DNA of 64,000 bases, from positions 1 to 64,000 of the forward strand of contig NZ_JAAEAH010000024.1 in assembly GCF_010998615.1 (NCBI RefSeq), in the 5' to 3' direction. Positions 8,587 through 18,609 of this stretch are shown here, one piece after another. A program made the translations under genes and the position numbers. This stretch comes from Myxococcus sp. CA023 (GTDB lineage Bacteria > Myxococcota > Myxococcia > Myxococcales > Myxococcaceae). Below the pieces are notes generated by a model. It had not been told where the DNA came from. It saw nothing but the letters and a program-made list of their open reading frames with translations, and ran no database searches. Positions within the stretch are counted from its first letter, which is position 1. Each line of letters begins with the position of its first letter.

Positions 8587-9141
8587 ATGCGGATTCGTTA
8601 CCGTTTGATTCTGACCGGTGCGGGCGTGCTCGCCGTGGCACTGGGTGCCGTGGAGTTCTGGCCCCAGCCCGAGCCGGAGCCGCTGCCCGCCGCGCTGCTC
8701 GCCATGGCCGTGCCTCCTCCTCCTCCTCCACCCGCGCAGCCCCCTCGTATGGTGCCGGTGAAGGCCCACACGGTGGCGCCTCCCGCTCCCGCGCCTCGGC
8801 AAGAGACGCCCCAGGTCACGGTGGCACGGATGGCGCCCGAGCCCATGGTGCCCGAGCCAGAGGTGTCCTTTCCTCCGCCTGAGGACAACGACGACATCGA
8901 GCCTGAGCTGCCACAGACCGCCCAGTGGGAGCTGGAGAAGACGGCGCGGCTGGCGGCGCTGGTGGAGCGAGACGTGGTGCGGTTGGCGCGCGAGCGCGAG
9001 GCCGCCGCGGCACAAGGCGACGTGCGGCGGGGCGAGCAGCTCGACGTGCTCCTTCAGCGCAACCTGGAGCAGTTGCGCGAGCTGCACGACGAGGTTCGCA
9101 GGCTGGCCACGGTGGTGAACGGCGTCGCCCCCACGGAATGA
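8587..9141 (+). CDS. Membrane-anchored proline-rich coiled-coil protein
   Basis: A 184-residue protein starting at 8587, chosen because the hydrophobic segment (LILTGAGVLAVALGAVEFW) then sits at residues about 7-25 as a signal anchor. It is followed by a proline-rich stretch (about 30-110, including a run of seven prolines) and then an alpha-helical, charged region (about 115-175) with heptad character. Proline-rich spacers of this type span the periplasm in TonB-like and other envelope proteins, but the C-terminus lacks a TonB domain. Envelope location is supported; function is unknown. Confidence 0.6.
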   Translation: MRIRYRLILTGAGVLAVALGAVEFWPQPEPEPLPAALLAMAVPPPPPPPAQPPRMVPVKAHTVAPPAPAPRQETPQVTVARMAPEPMVPEPEVSFPPPEDNDDIEPELPQTAQWELEKTARLAALVERDVVRLAREREAAAAQGDVRRGEQLDVLLQRNLEQLRELHDEVRRLATVVNGVAPTE

Positions 9142-9561
9142 GCGGCAGGGAGAACGGACGCCGCGGGTGGGCTACACCGCTCGCGCGGAGGTCCGGCCAC
9201 GGGCTCGTGAACGGGCGGGTTTTCCTCGCCCAATGTCTTGAGTCGGGGGCTGGAGGTAGCGCATCAGCAGGGCGCGGAGCTCGTCGATGAACACCGCGTT
9301 GGTGAGAGAGTCGTGCCGGTCGGCGACGGCCCTGATGCAGGGAGAAGGGGCGGTCCTCGTTGGTCGCGGGTTGGCGGAACTGGTTCCAGGCCAACGTGCC
9401 GCGCCTCGCGCCGTCACTGTGCGCGTGGCAACGAGCATGTCGAGGCCACGGAGGGCCGCCGCGCTGCCCCCCGTAGGACTGGACGCCGCGTAGGCCCTGG
9501 CGGCGCCTTCCTCGGCCTGGAGTCATGACTCATCGCGCATGGCTCCAGGCTTGGAAGGGCC
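9142..9561. other. Intergenic gap, possible gene remnant
   Basis: This 420 bp stretch has no convincing gene. On the minus strand around 9172-9438 a short open frame contains a peptide-like segment (LTNAVFIDELRALLMRYL) that could be the C-terminal remnant of a lost gene, for example a TetR-type regulator, but the rest of that frame is low complexity. No strong promoter or terminator was found. Confidence 0.35.
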
Positions 9562-9963
9562 TCAGGCGCGGATGCTCGTCTTCCGCGCGCCCGCGCGTTT
9601 GTAGACCTTGCCCGCCTTCAGCGGAGGGGTGTCGCCTCTCCCCGTCGTCTTCTTGGGCCGGCCCTCCTTGCGGTAGGCCACGGCGGCCGCCGACGGCAGC
9701 GTCTTGCGCCGCGAGGTGCTGCTCTGGCCCGGCTCCGGCTCGGGCAGCTTGCGGCTTTTAGCCGTGAGGCCCGTTCCCGGCGCGTGGCGGGGACTGACGC
9801 TGCGGTCCGTGAAGGTCCTTTTCCCCAGGGCCCGCCGGCCGCTCTTCTTCGCCTTGTGCGCGCTGTCCGCGCTGGCGAGATGCATGTCGGAGGGCTTGAG
9901 CTCCAACGTCGTTCCCTGCCGCTTCGCGCGCTTCACGCGCTCCGTCTGACTCTTCTCTGGCAT
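9562..9963 (-). CDS. Small highly basic Lys/Arg-rich protein
   Basis: A 133-residue, strongly basic, Ser/Lys/Arg-rich protein with almost no hydrophobic core. It is probably disordered and could bind nucleic acid. The start at 9963 follows a GGAGG. It shares the motif RRKTLPSAAAVAYRK with the other basic protein at 10847-11146 (GRKTLPHDDAAVLRR), suggesting a small local family. It is divergent from the zinc-ribbon membrane protein gene. No named domain was recognised; histone-like behaviour is inference from composition. Confidence 0.65.
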   Translation of the reverse strand: MPEKSQTERVKRAKRQGTTLELKPSDMHLASADSAHKAKKSGRRALGKRTFTDRSVSPRHAPGTGLTAKSRKLPEPEPGQSSTSRRKTLPSAAAVAYRKEGRPKKTTGRGDTPPLKAGKVYKRAGARKTSIRA

Positions 9964-10126
9964 GCGACCTCCAGCGACACAGGTAGGAATGCCGGGTGAG
10001 GGATGCCAGGGAGCAGTGGAGCAGCCGGGCCCCGGTGCCCAAGTCTGGTGGTGTCGTGGAACGTCCGTCATGGCATCCCGGGACGGGTTGCGGCGGCGCG
10101 GGGCGAGGTGCTCCGATGGTGGCGCC

Positions 10127-10786
10127 ATGCGCCGCGGTGGAATCGTCCTGGACGTGCCGTACCTCTCGCCTGAGTCGAGCGAGTTCCGCATCGTCTGTCC
10201 TGGATGCGGGCACGCCGTCACGGTGGGCGCCGAGGCACGCTGTATGAGGTGTGGCGCGAGCCTGGAGGCGGCCTTGAGCGCCGCGCGAGGTCCGCCGCCT
10301 CCGTTGCCACCGCGTCGGTTGACCCGGGCCCAGCGCGCGGCCGTCTCGCGGCCCAAGCTGCACAAGCATTACATGCTGGGGACGTTGGCCCTGTGGGCGG
10401 GGGTGATGCTGCTCCCGGTGGGGCTGTTCTTCCTGCGACCCCTGCTCCTTCAGTCCGTCATCTTCATCGGCATGGGGCTGTTGTTCCGGCGCACAAGTTG
10501 GCCGGTGGCGCTGCGGCGCGAGCAGCAGCGCCAGTTGAAGGCGTTGGTCTGGGGACTGCCGGCGGCGGCTGAAATCACGCGGGTGGAGCGTCAGGTGGCG
10601 CCCACGCTGCATGCCGGCCGCCTGGTGCAGCTCGATTACGTCTTCACGGTGCATGGCCAGCGCGTCGAAGGGGGCTTGCCTTCACCGCACGCGTTGGACC
10701 TGCTGCGGCGCCCAGGAGAGCGCGTGTGGGCCGTCTATGTGGCGGAGGACCCTGGCGCCAGCGCGCTGTGGCCACCGGGCCCCTGA
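10127..10786 (+). CDS. Zinc-ribbon membrane protein
   Basis: A 219-residue protein. The N-terminus contains a CPGCGH ... CMRCG zinc ribbon (residues about 24-42), followed by a basic proline-rich linker, two hydrophobic segments around residues 85-125, and a cytoplasmic or periplasmic C-terminal domain of about 90 residues (LVQLDYVFTVHGQRVEG), like DUF3592-type proteins. The start at 10127 is chosen for the zinc ribbon; an in-frame ATG at 10070 is also possible and neither has a strong ribosome site. The gene is flanked by the two basic proteins. Function is unknown. Confidence 0.62.
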   Translation: MRRGGIVLDVPYLSPESSEFRIVCPGCGHAVTVGAEARCMRCGASLEAALSAARGPPPPLPPRRLTRAQRAAVSRPKLHKHYMLGTLALWAGVMLLPVGLFFLRPLLLQSVIFIGMGLLFRRTSWPVALRREQQRQLKALVWGLPAAAEITRVERQVAPTLHAGRLVQLDYVFTVHGQRVEGGLPSPHALDLLRRPGERVWAVYVAEDPGASALWPPGP

Positions 10787-10794
10787 AACGGGCA

Positions 10795-10828
10795 CGGCCC
10801 CTGCCCGGAGGTTGCGGGGCAGGGGCCG
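10795..10828. terminator. Bidirectional hairpin terminator
   Basis: A perfect 12 bp stem (CGGCCCCTGCCC pairing with GGGCAGGGGCCG) with a 10-nt loop lies between the convergent genes ending at 10786 and 10847. There is no long U-tract, which is usual in this high-GC DNA. Confidence 0.7.
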
Positions 10829-10846
10829 CGTCACGACGTGTACGTG

Positions 10847-11146
10847 CTAGCCGCCATGAAGAGGCAGGCGCTTCTTCGGCCCGCCAAGGTGCTTCACGTT
10901 CATCTCGCTGGGGGACTTTTTGCGGCCCTTGAGCGTCGTCGCGCGTCGCCGATGGCTCTTGGGCTCATGTGCCTCGGCGGCGGGGCCCAGCGTCACGCGC
11001 TCCAGCGTCTTCTGCCGCCGCAGCACGGCCGCGTCATCGTGGGGCAGCGTCTTGCGCCCCTTGCTGGCCTGCACGCTCGGTTGGGCTCCGTGCGCGCCGA
11101 CCCGCCGCCTGTTCTTGATGCCTGCCACTATCGTCCGAACGGCCAT
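10847..11146 (-). CDS. Small basic protein, paralogue-like to 9562-9963
   Basis: A 99-residue protein rich in Arg, Lys and His. The start at 11146 follows a good GGGAGG, so the longer in-frame start is less likely. It contains KGRKTLPHDDAAVLRRQ, matching the core of the basic protein at 9562-9963, then KSHRRRATTLKGRKK. It has no hydrophobic core and no recognised domain; a nucleic-acid-binding role is inferred from composition only. Confidence 0.62.
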   Translation of the reverse strand: MAVRTIVAGIKNRRRVGAHGAQPSVQASKGRKTLPHDDAAVLRRQKTLERVTLGPAAEAHEPKSHRRRATTLKGRKKSPSEMNVKHLGGPKKRLPLHGG

Positions 11147-11709
11147 GTTGCCTCCCTGCGGGTGAGGTAAGGACGGCGCCACGGCTTTTCCATCCCCCTC
11201 CGTGGGACGGCGGAGGTCATTGCCTCCCCTGTCGGGAGGCGGAGGTGCACTGGACCCCTCCGTCTTCCGGACGCGTGTTGCCGCGCACTCTCGTTGAGGG
11301 GTGTGTGGGCCGACGGGTTGATGGCCACCCCGGGAGGCTCACGTCAGCGCACGAGCCGTACCGCCTTCTGCGGTGCTTCATGAGGGCCCCGCGCCCTCCG
11401 TCCGTCACCCCGGGTCGGACTTGAACGTTCGCTTGAGACAACCTGTTTCGCAGCCCAGCGCTGTACTCAAGTCCACCGCAAGGGATGTGCCACTTCGTGG
11501 TCTGTGGAAATCATTACTAGGAATGTGAAGCTTTGGCCCCCTGAGTAGCATGCGGTTTCCCTTCACGACCGGCGTCACCTGTCCGGCGGGAGTCGGCAAC
11601 CGTCCTCGCCCCGATACTCGCCATTCAGCCGGACCATGAAATCCACTGGCACAAGGGGTGCTCTCGCCATGCGCACGACCGCTTGTTCGGTCGACAGGAG
11701 AGGGACCCA
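11147..11709. other. Intergenic region upstream of the lipoprotein/collagen-like operon
   Basis: A 563 bp stretch without a credible gene. It has a 7 bp stem hairpin at 11222-11240 (GCCTCCC, CTGTC loop, GGGAGGC) and a sigma54-type promoter at 11647-11662. The remaining sequence between about 11250 and 11640 is less GC-rich than the neighbouring genes and could hold activator sites for the sigma54 promoter. Confidence 0.6.
11647..11662 (+). promoter_or_regulatory. Sigma54 (-24/-12) promoter
   Basis: TGGCAC-AAGGG-GTGC followed by T matches the consensus TGGCAC-N5-TTGC with one mismatch. The diagnostic GG and GC are exactly 10 nt apart. Transcription would start near 11673, about 37 bp upstream of the lipoprotein ATG at 11710. 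It probably drives that gene and the collagen-like gene. Confidence 0.7.
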
Positions 11710-12219
11710 ATGAAGAAGTGCATCGGCCTTGCGCTCGCTTTGACAATCATTGCCTGCGGCAAGGCCCAGGATGATGAAACGCCGCCGCTCGACCCCGTGG
11801 AGGAGAATACGGCGCAGACCGTCGCGGTGCGGGTGCTTGGCGTCCGTGCCTCGGGGCCGGTGCGCGTGCAGGTCGCCGCGCTCGAGTTGACGGTCGATGG
11901 CAACGCGCTCCCGTCTCGGATCGGTGGCAGTGAGATTGATCTCGGCAACGATCAGAATGCGTGGGCCGTGACAACGTTTGACCTCCCTGTCGACGCGCGC
12001 AAGGTCGGGCTCAGGTTGAAATTTCAATCGGAAGGCATTGTGGAGCGCAACGGGAAGTCGCAATTGCTCGACCTGAGTGGGCCACCGGTCTCATTGATCG
12101 CGGACGCCGCGCAGATCCGGAAGCGCGGCAAGGTCGTGCTCGAGATCGACATCGCGCGCTCGTTGGTCGACCGCGGCGAACAGGTCTTCATGCTTCCGGA
12201 GTTCATCGTTCGCTACTGA
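11710..12219 (+). CDS. Hypothetical lipoprotein upstream of collagen-like gene
   Basis: A 169-residue protein with the lipobox LTIIACGK; the start at 11710 follows AGGAGAGGG. The mature part begins acidic and then looks like a beta-rich domain (TVAVRVLGVRASGPVRVQVA ... GKVVLEIDIARSL). The layout resembles DUF4382-type lipoproteins, but this is not certain. Base use is less GC-biased than most neighbours, as in the next gene, from which it is separated by 62 bp. The two probably form one sigma54-driven unit. Function is unknown. Confidence 0.7.
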   Translation: MKKCIGLALALTIIACGKAQDDETPPLDPVEENTAQTVAVRVLGVRASGPVRVQVAALELTVDGNALPSRIGGSEIDLGNDQNAWAVTTFDLPVDARKVGLRLKFQSEGIVERNGKSQLLDLSGPPVSLIADAAQIRKRGKVVLEIDIARSLVDRGEQVFMLPEFIVRY

Positions 12220-12281
12220 CAAGACCTCAAGCATCACGACCACGTGCTGTGAATTCGAATTGAAGCGGCAAAGGAAGGCAG

Positions 12282-13907
12282 ATGGGGGGAAGTATGCGTT
12301 TGGGATGGTTGTTGGCAACAGCGGGCCTGCTCACGGGCAATGTCGCGCTTGCGCACGAATTGGCATGCGACAAGCGAGTGAATGGTGAGCTCATCTACGA
12401 GATTCAGTCGTACCCGGCGACACTCGAATGGACGATGAAGGTGCGCAATGTGCACCAAACGGGTGCGTCGAAGGTCGATGCGGTGGAGGATCGACTGCTC
12501 ACCGATGCATTCGGTTGGGTACCCACGCGGACGCCGCCTTACACTCTGGCCGTCGGAGAATCCTATACAGAGCGCTACACGGTCACGGTGAACTCGTTCG
12601 AGGAGTGCCAGCAGCTCGCGCTGGCTGACGGCTCGAACGATGAGCTCATCGACAACGTGTTCTCCGCGTCCTGGGACGATGGTGAGACGCAATGCCGGGC
12701 TCGCGTCGTCTGCCTGCCGCTCTGTCCGCCCCAGACCTGCATCGGCGAGCAGGGCCCCCCGGGGCCCCAGGGACCGGCGGGCGAGGAAGGGCCGCTAGGG
12801 CCCGTGGGGCCTCAAGGTGTGCCAGGCGTCGCTGGTCCGCAGGGGGTGCCCGGCGTCGCCGGTCCGGTGGGTCCAGCAGGTCCGGCGGGTCCTCCCGGAG
12901 CGACGGGTGCCACCGGCCCAGCAGGTCCGGCGGGTCCTCCCGGAGAGACGGGCGCCACGGGCCCAGCAGGTCCGGCGGGGCAGTCCGTGGTGGGGGTGCC
13001 CGAGCCGCCCGGGGCGAATTGCCCCAATGGTGGCATCCAGTACACGTCCGCGTCTGGAATCAATTACGTCTGTGACGGTGAAACGGGACCCGCTGGCGCC
13101 GTTGGACCCCAGGGCCCGGTGGGGCCGGCGGGGCCGGCGGGGCCGGCGGGGCCTCCCGGAGAGACGGGCGCCACCGGCCCAGTGGGGCCTCCGGGCGCCA
13201 CCGGACCGGCGGGGCCTGCGGGGCCTGCTGGGCCTGCTGGTGAGACGGGCGCCACCGGCCCGACGGGGCCTCCGGGCGCCACCGGACCGGCGGGGCCCGC
13301 TGGGCCCGCGGGGCCTGCTGGTGAGACGGGCGCCACCGGACCGGCGGGGCCCGCGGGGCAGTCCGTGGTCGGTGCGTCCGAGCCCCCCGGGGCGAACTGC
13401 ACATATGGGGGCATCCAGTACACCTCCGCGTCGGGTGTCAATTATGTCTGCAATGGGGCTCCGGGACCTGCCGGTGACGCCCTGGCCTTCGGGTACTTCT
13501 ATGCCCTGATGCCGCCCGACAACGCGGCGACCGTTGCGGCCGCGTCCGCGGTGGACTTCCCTCGCGATGGCGCCACGAACGGAATCAGTCGGGCCAGCGC
13601 CAACGAGTTCATCCTGCCCGCGATTGGTGTCTACGAAATCTCCTGGCAGGTGAGCGTCAGCGAGGCCGGACAACTCATCCTCGGGCTCGACAGCGGTTCG
13701 GGGGTCGTGGAGCAGATCAGCACCGTGGCTGGACGCGCTACCGGAACATCTCAAATCATGAACCACGTCTTGATCACGACGACCTCGGCGAACTCGATTC
13801 TCACCGTCCGCAATCCCGCGGGGAACTCACCGGCACTGACGATTACGCCCCTCGCTGGCGGAACGCGCGCCGTCTCCGCTTCGCTGCTCATCAAGCAGAT
13901 TCAGTAA
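12282..13907 (+). CDS. Collagen-like surface protein with BclA-type C-terminal domain
   Basis: A 541-residue exported protein. A signal peptide (to about residue 24) leads into a Cys-containing N-domain (about 25-150). Gly-X-Y collagen-like blocks follow at residues 155-233 and 266-359, with a short piece at 392-399. They are interrupted by two near-identical modules (234-266 and 360-392) containing [17 protein letters not shown] and NYVC, which resemble shortened DUF7151. The C-terminal 140 residues ([20 protein letters not shown] to [10 protein letters not shown]) have the pattern of the trimeric BclA C-terminal jelly-roll. Proteins of this design form trimeric surface filaments. An alternative start at 12294 also has a purine-rich site. 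Confidence 0.85.
   Translation: MGGSMRLGWLLATAGLLTGNVALAHELACDKRVNGELIYEIQSYPATLEWTMKVRNVHQTGASKVDAVEDRLLTDAFGWVPTRTPPYTLAVGESYTERYTVTVNSFEECQQLALADGSNDELIDNVFSASWDDGETQCRARVVCLPLCPPQTCIGEQGPPGPQGPAGEEGPLGPVGPQGVPGVAGPQGVPGVAGPVGPAGPAGPPGATGATGPAGPAGPPGETGATGPAGPAGQSVVGVPEPPGANCPNGGIQYTSASGINYVCDGETGPAGAVGPQGPVGPAGPAGPAGPPGETGATGPVGPPGATGPAGPAGPAGPAGETGATGPTGPPGATGPAGPAGPAGPAGETGATGPAGPAGQSVVGASEPPGANCTYGGIQYTSASGVNYVCNGAPGPAGDALAFGYFYALMPPDNAATVAAASAVDFPRDGATNGISRASANEFILPAIGVYEISWQVSVSEAGQLILGLDSGSGVVEQISTVAGRATGTSQIMNHVLITTTSANSILTVRNPAGNSPALTITPLAGGTRAVSASLLIKQIQ
13158..13319 (+). repeat. 81-bp tandem repeats within the collagen-like gene
   Basis: Two consecutive 81 bp copies encode 27-residue collagen units (GETGATGP ... 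GPAGPA, residues 293-319 and 320-346). A third partial copy follows. The DNA is nearly identical between copies, so this block can expand or contract by recombination or slippage. It can also collapse in short-read assembly. Confidence 0.85.
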
Positions 13908-13918
13908 CTGGACCCCGA

Positions 13919-13945
13919 AGAGGCCATTCGACACGAGTGGCCTCT
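13919..13945 (+). terminator. Hairpin terminator of the collagen-like gene
   Basis: AGAGGCCA and TGGCCTCT form a perfect 8 bp stem that extends inward by three more pairs (one G-U) to an 11 bp stem with a 5-nt loop. It lies 11 bp after the stop codon. Confidence 0.72.
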
Positions 13946-14045
13946 CCCCAGGGGATGGTCAGTGGGGCTCCGCGGGCAACCTTCAAGAAGGCCGACGCAG
14001 TCTCCGCGCCGTTCACCGAGGACGCCTTCATTCCTTCCTTGTCGA

Positions 14046-14062
14046 ATACCCCCCGGGGGTAT
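14046..14062. promoter_or_regulatory. FrmR-type operator, overlapping the frm promoter
   Basis: ATACCCCC-C-GGGGGTAT is a 17 bp inverted repeat with the C/G tract and AT ends known for CsoR/RcnR/FrmR-family operators. It sits between a possible -35 (TTGTCG, 14039-14044) and -10 (TATATC, 14062-14067) with a 17 bp spacer, so a bound repressor would block the promoter. A second dyad (TATCC ... GGATA, 14064-14082) lies just downstream. Confidence 0.75.
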
Positions 14063-14108
14063 ATATCCGCCGCGGCAGGATACTCCCATCCAGTATGCCG
14101 TCACCGCC

Positions 14109-15537
<1,429 letters not shown>

Positions 15538-15539
15538 CC

Positions 15540-16391
15540 ATGGAACGCATCGAACACCACACGAGTTTTGGCGGCCGGCAGGAGGTGTGGAAGCACACCT
15601 CCTCCGCGCTGGGCGGCGAGACGCGGTTCGGCATCTACCTGCCGGAGGCCGCGCTGCGCGGCGAGCGCTGCCCGGTGCTGTACTGGCTCTCCGGCCTGAC
15701 CTGCACCGAGCAGAACTTCATCACCAAGGCGGGCGCGCAGGAGCACGCGGCGCGCCACGGCTTCATCGTCGTCGCGCCTGACACCAGTCCTCGCGGCGAC
15801 GCGGTGGCCAATGACGCTGCCTACGATTTGGGGCAGGGGGCGGGCTTCTACCTCGACGCCACGCAGGCCCCCTGGGCGCCGCACTTCCGCATGCAGGACT
15901 ACGTGGCCCGGGAGCTCCCCGCGCTGGTGGAGCAGCACTTCCCGGCCACGGACGCGCGAGGCATCTTCGGCCATTCGATGGGCGGTCATGGCGCGCTCGT
16001 CACCGCCCTGCGCCACCCGGGTCGCTACCGCAGCGTGTCCGCCTTCTCCCCCATCGTCGCGCCCTCACAGGTGCCGTGGGGCCAGAAGGCCTTCACCGCC
16101 TACCTGGGCGACAACCGTGACGCGTGGGCGGCCTGGGACGCCGTCGAGTTGGTGAAGACGGCGAAGGAGCGCCTGGCCCTCCTGGTGGACCAGGGAGAGG
16201 CCGACGAGTTCCTCGCCACCCAGCTGCGCCCGGAGCTGCTGGCCGCCGCCTGTGAGGCCACGGGCCACCCGCTCACGCTGCGGCGGCACGCGGGGTACGA
16301 CCACAGCTACTACTTCATCGCCACCTTCCTCGCGGACCACTTCGCGCACCACGCGAAGGCCCTTGTCGGTTCCGAGAAGGCGCGTTCGTAG
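15540..16391 (+). CDS. frmB: S-formylglutathione hydrolase
   Basis: A 283-residue alpha/beta hydrolase of the esterase D family. It shows the nucleophile motif GHSMGGHGAL, the acid in the DQGEADEFL segment, and the catalytic His in GYDHSYYFI. SGLTCTEQNFITKAG is a family signature. It hydrolyses S-formylglutathione to formate and glutathione, the second step after FrmA. The ATG at 15540 lies 2 bp after the frmA stop, indicating co-translation from the FrmR-controlled transcript. Confidence 0.95.
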   Translation: MERIEHHTSFGGRQEVWKHTSSALGGETRFGIYLPEAALRGERCPVLYWLSGLTCTEQNFITKAGAQEHAARHGFIVVAPDTSPRGDAVANDAAYDLGQGAGFYLDATQAPWAPHFRMQDYVARELPALVEQHFPATDARGIFGHSMGGHGALVTALRHPGRYRSVSAFSPIVAPSQVPWGQKAFTAYLGDNRDAWAAWDAVELVKTAKERLALLVDQGEADEFLATQLRPELLAAACEATGHPLTLRRHAGYDHSYYFIATFLADHFAHHAKALVGSEKARS

Positions 16392-16413
16392 TCGCGACGG
16401 TCATCCCGGGTTC

Positions 16414-16448
16414 CGGTCAGCCCCGACGTGACATGTCGGGGCTGGCCG
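16414..16448. terminator. Hairpin terminator after frmB
   Basis: CAGCCCCGAC pairs perfectly with GTCGGGGCTG across a 7-nt loop, and the stem extends outward with one wobble to about 14 bp. It lies between the convergent frmB and the gene ending at 16453, so it may serve both strands. It overlaps the tail of neither gene. Confidence 0.72.
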
Positions 16449-16452
16449 TGTC

Positions 16453-16950
16453 TCAGCGGGACTGTGTCGACGACCCTTTGCCACGCCGGGGCGGGCGGGT
16501 GCTGGTGGTGCTCTCGGGCGGGAACAGCCAGCCGTCCGCGCTGCGCGGGGCGGTGTTGCTGGTCCGCGCCGTCTCCGTGGGCTCCAGGTGCAGGCCACGG
16601 CAGCCGCGGCACCAGGACTGGGGCCGGCGCTCACCGCGCATGGTGCGGTAGCCGAAGTCCTGCGCCGTGGGGCCCATGTGGCCGCAGCGCGGGCAGCGGC
16701 TCAGGGACGTGACGCCCGTCTCCTTCGCCTTCTGCTTGCCATGCTCCACCACCAGCGCCAGCGCCGCGGCGAACCCCACCCGCCGTTCCGAGGCGACGTG
16801 GAAGCGCCGGGCGCGCTTGCGGCCCTTGCCGCCCAGCACCGGTAGCAGGTCCATGCCCCCAAGCAGGTTGCGCTGCTCGAGGACGCGCGTCGAAGAGCTG
16901 TTCGTGGTCGAGTGGCTCACAAGAGCACTCATACCGGGGCGGTCTGACAT
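16453..16950 (-). CDS. Zinc-ribbon hypothetical protein
   Basis: A 165-residue protein. The central part is basic (KGRKRARRFHVASERRV), followed by a helix and a zinc ribbon CPRCGHMG ... WCRGCRGLH at about residues 86-122. The last 40 residues are polar and probably disordered. The first 32 residues may not be translated: an internal ATG at 16854 follows a run of G. The ribbon suggests nucleic-acid or protein contacts; no family name is offered. It is convergent with the frm operon. Confidence 0.55.
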   Translation of the reverse strand: MSDRPGMSALVSHSTTNSSSTRVLEQRNLLGGMDLLPVLGGKGRKRARRFHVASERRVGFAAALALVVEHGKQKAKETGVTSLSRCPRCGHMGPTAQDFGYRTMRGERRPQSWCRGCRGLHLEPTETARTSNTAPRSADGWLFPPESTTSTRPPRRGKGSSTQSR

Positions 16951-17100
16951 GCCCTGTGGAGGGGGATGCCTGCCTGCTCTCTCCTCGGAGGGGCACTGAA
17001 CGAAAGTTCAATGAATCCGAGGATCTACACTGCCACCCCGATTGGTAGGACGCCAGCGGCACGGGGAGGCCCCATGCCGCCGAGTCCCAAAGGGGGGTGG

Positions 17101-18609
17101 TTACTCCCCTCCGTCCATGCCGGACATGCCGCCGCCGGCCTCGCTGGCGCCGAAGACGGGCGTGCCGCCGGGCAGGCTGGGATCATGCGGGAGGCTGCCG
17201 CGTGGGCTGCGCAGGTAGACGAAGGGCGTGGCGAACAGGAAGTTGGACACGCGCGACGTGTAGATGTCCGCGTACCGCTCCACCTGCCGAGCCAGGTGGC
17301 TCTTGTCATTGCCCGCGCGCGTCAGCAGACCCCAGATGGGATTGGACAGCTCGGTGGCCGCGCGTGCCAGGGGCCCCAGCTCCGCGTCCAGCGCCTCCAA
17401 CTCCGTGCGCAGCGTGGCCTGCCGCGCCACCAGCTCCGCCTCCGACGGCGTGTCCGTGCGCGGGCCGTACTGGAAGCGCCGCCGCTGGAGCTCCAGGCGA
17501 ATCTGGCAGTTCTCCGCCTCCAGCCGCTCCTTCACCACCATGCGCTCGGCCAGCCGGGACTCCGTGGCGCGGAATGAGGCGATGGAGCGCACCTCGTCCT
17601 CCAGCTCGCGCAGGATGAGCGCCGTGCGCCAGCGCAGCACATTCTTCGTCACGTGCACGTCGCCGAACATGTGGTCGCCCACGTAGAGAATCTGGTCACC
17701 GCTCAGGCCCAGGTGGCGCTCCAGCTCCACCGCGCTGCCCCCGAAGTACGGCGTGCCGGGCTTGAAGGGGCCCGAGTGCGGACGCAGCAGCGCCTCGCCG
17801 CTGGACTCCACCACCTCGAAGAGCGACGAGCGCGTGGTGAAGAACTCCGGCTTGCGCGCGGAGACAATCACCACGTCGAAGAGCTGCCGCCACGTCATGC
17901 CTTCGGGCAGGTGCCGGTCGAAGGCGAAGTGCATCATGGGCTCGGTGTAGGCCCACTCGCTGTTGGTGATGAGCAGCAGCTTCTTGCCGGCGTTGCGCTG
18001 GTCCAGCAGGGCCAGCGGCGTCTCCGGGTCGTCGATGACGTAGCGCTCCGGGTCGGCGATGATTTCCGCCTTCAACCGCCCCTGCATGTGCGTGGCGTCC
18101 AGGTTCTTCCGCACGTGCTCGTAGAGGTCCGAATAGCCCATGGGGCCCGGGAGCTGGCCGGCGTCCAGCCGGTCCACGAGCTGCGCGTAGATGCACGCCT
18201 CCGATAGCGAGAAGAGCGTGTTGAGGAACACCCAGCGCTGCTCATGCAGGTCGATGATGGTGCGCGCGTATTCGTCGCGCTGGGTCTCGAAGCTCATGGC
18301 CTGCGTGCCATGCAGCGCCTTCTTCACGAAGCCGAAGCGGTTGGCCTTGAGGAGGTTGCCCTTCTCCGTGTCGATGATGAGGCCGCGCATCGGCAGCTCG
18401 GGGTCGAACGACAGGTCCGCCACCGGCCAGCCCTGCTCCACGAGCCGGTCGCGGATGTGCTCGTAGGCGCGGCGCTCCCACGCCTCCACATGGTAGTGGA
18501 TGAGCGTGTAATCCATGTCGTAACCCACCGCCTTGATGGCGCGCAGGTTGAGGGTGCGGTTGCAGAACAGTCCGCGCTCGGGCGGGGGACCAGGAATGAA
18601 CGTGCTCAT
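17101..18609 (-). CDS. HAD-IG family 5'-nucleotidase (cN-II-like)
   Basis: A 502-residue protein of the HAD-IG family of eukaryote-like cytosolic 5'-nucleotidases. The nucleophile motif DMDYTL is at residues about 31-36, motif II lies in LLLITNSEWAY, and motif III/IV in QILYVGDHMFGDVHVTK. A long capping region and a C-terminal coiled-coil-rich part follow, as in the family. The expected reaction is dephosphorylation of purine (or other) nucleoside monophosphates in the cytosol, but substrates of bacterial members are little studied. It is a single gene, with glutathione peroxidase upstream on the same strand 95 bp away. Confidence 0.9.
   Translation of the reverse strand: MSTFIPGPPPERGLFCNRTLNLRAIKAVGYDMDYTLIHYHVEAWERRAYEHIRDRLVEQGWPVADLSFDPELPMRGLIIDTEKGNLLKANRFGFVKKALHGTQAMSFETQRDEYARTIIDLHEQRWVFLNTLFSLSEACIYAQLVDRLDAGQLPGPMGYSDLYEHVRKNLDATHMQGRLKAEIIADPERYVIDDPETPLALLDQRNAGKKLLLITNSEWAYTEPMMHFAFDRHLPEGMTWRQLFDVVIVSARKPEFFTTRSSLFEVVESSGEALLRPHSGPFKPGTPYFGGSAVELERHLGLSGDQILYVGDHMFGDVHVTKNVLRWRTALILRELEDEVRSIASFRATESRLAERMVVKERLEAENCQIRLELQRRRFQYGPRTDTPSEAELVARQATLRTELEALDAELGPLARAATELSNPIWGLLTRAGNDKSHLARQVERYADIYTSRVSNFLFATPFVYLRSPRGSLPHDPSLPGGTPVFGASEAGGGMSGMDGGE

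Noticed and set aside
11420-11440. GAACGTTC palindrome considered as a LexA-type box
   Set aside because: The flanks do not fit the LexA motifs I know for Myxococcus or Gram-positive bacteria, and no SOS gene follows.
12744-13454. The repeats in the collagen-like gene considered as a CRISPR-like array
   Set aside because: The repeats are in-frame Gly-X-Y codons without unique spacers of constant length, and no cas gene is present.
12795-13766. Minus-strand open frames across the collagen-like gene
   Set aside because: Gly-Pro codons read backwards give repeated open frames. The plus strand has a signal peptide, collagen repeats and a BclA-like domain.
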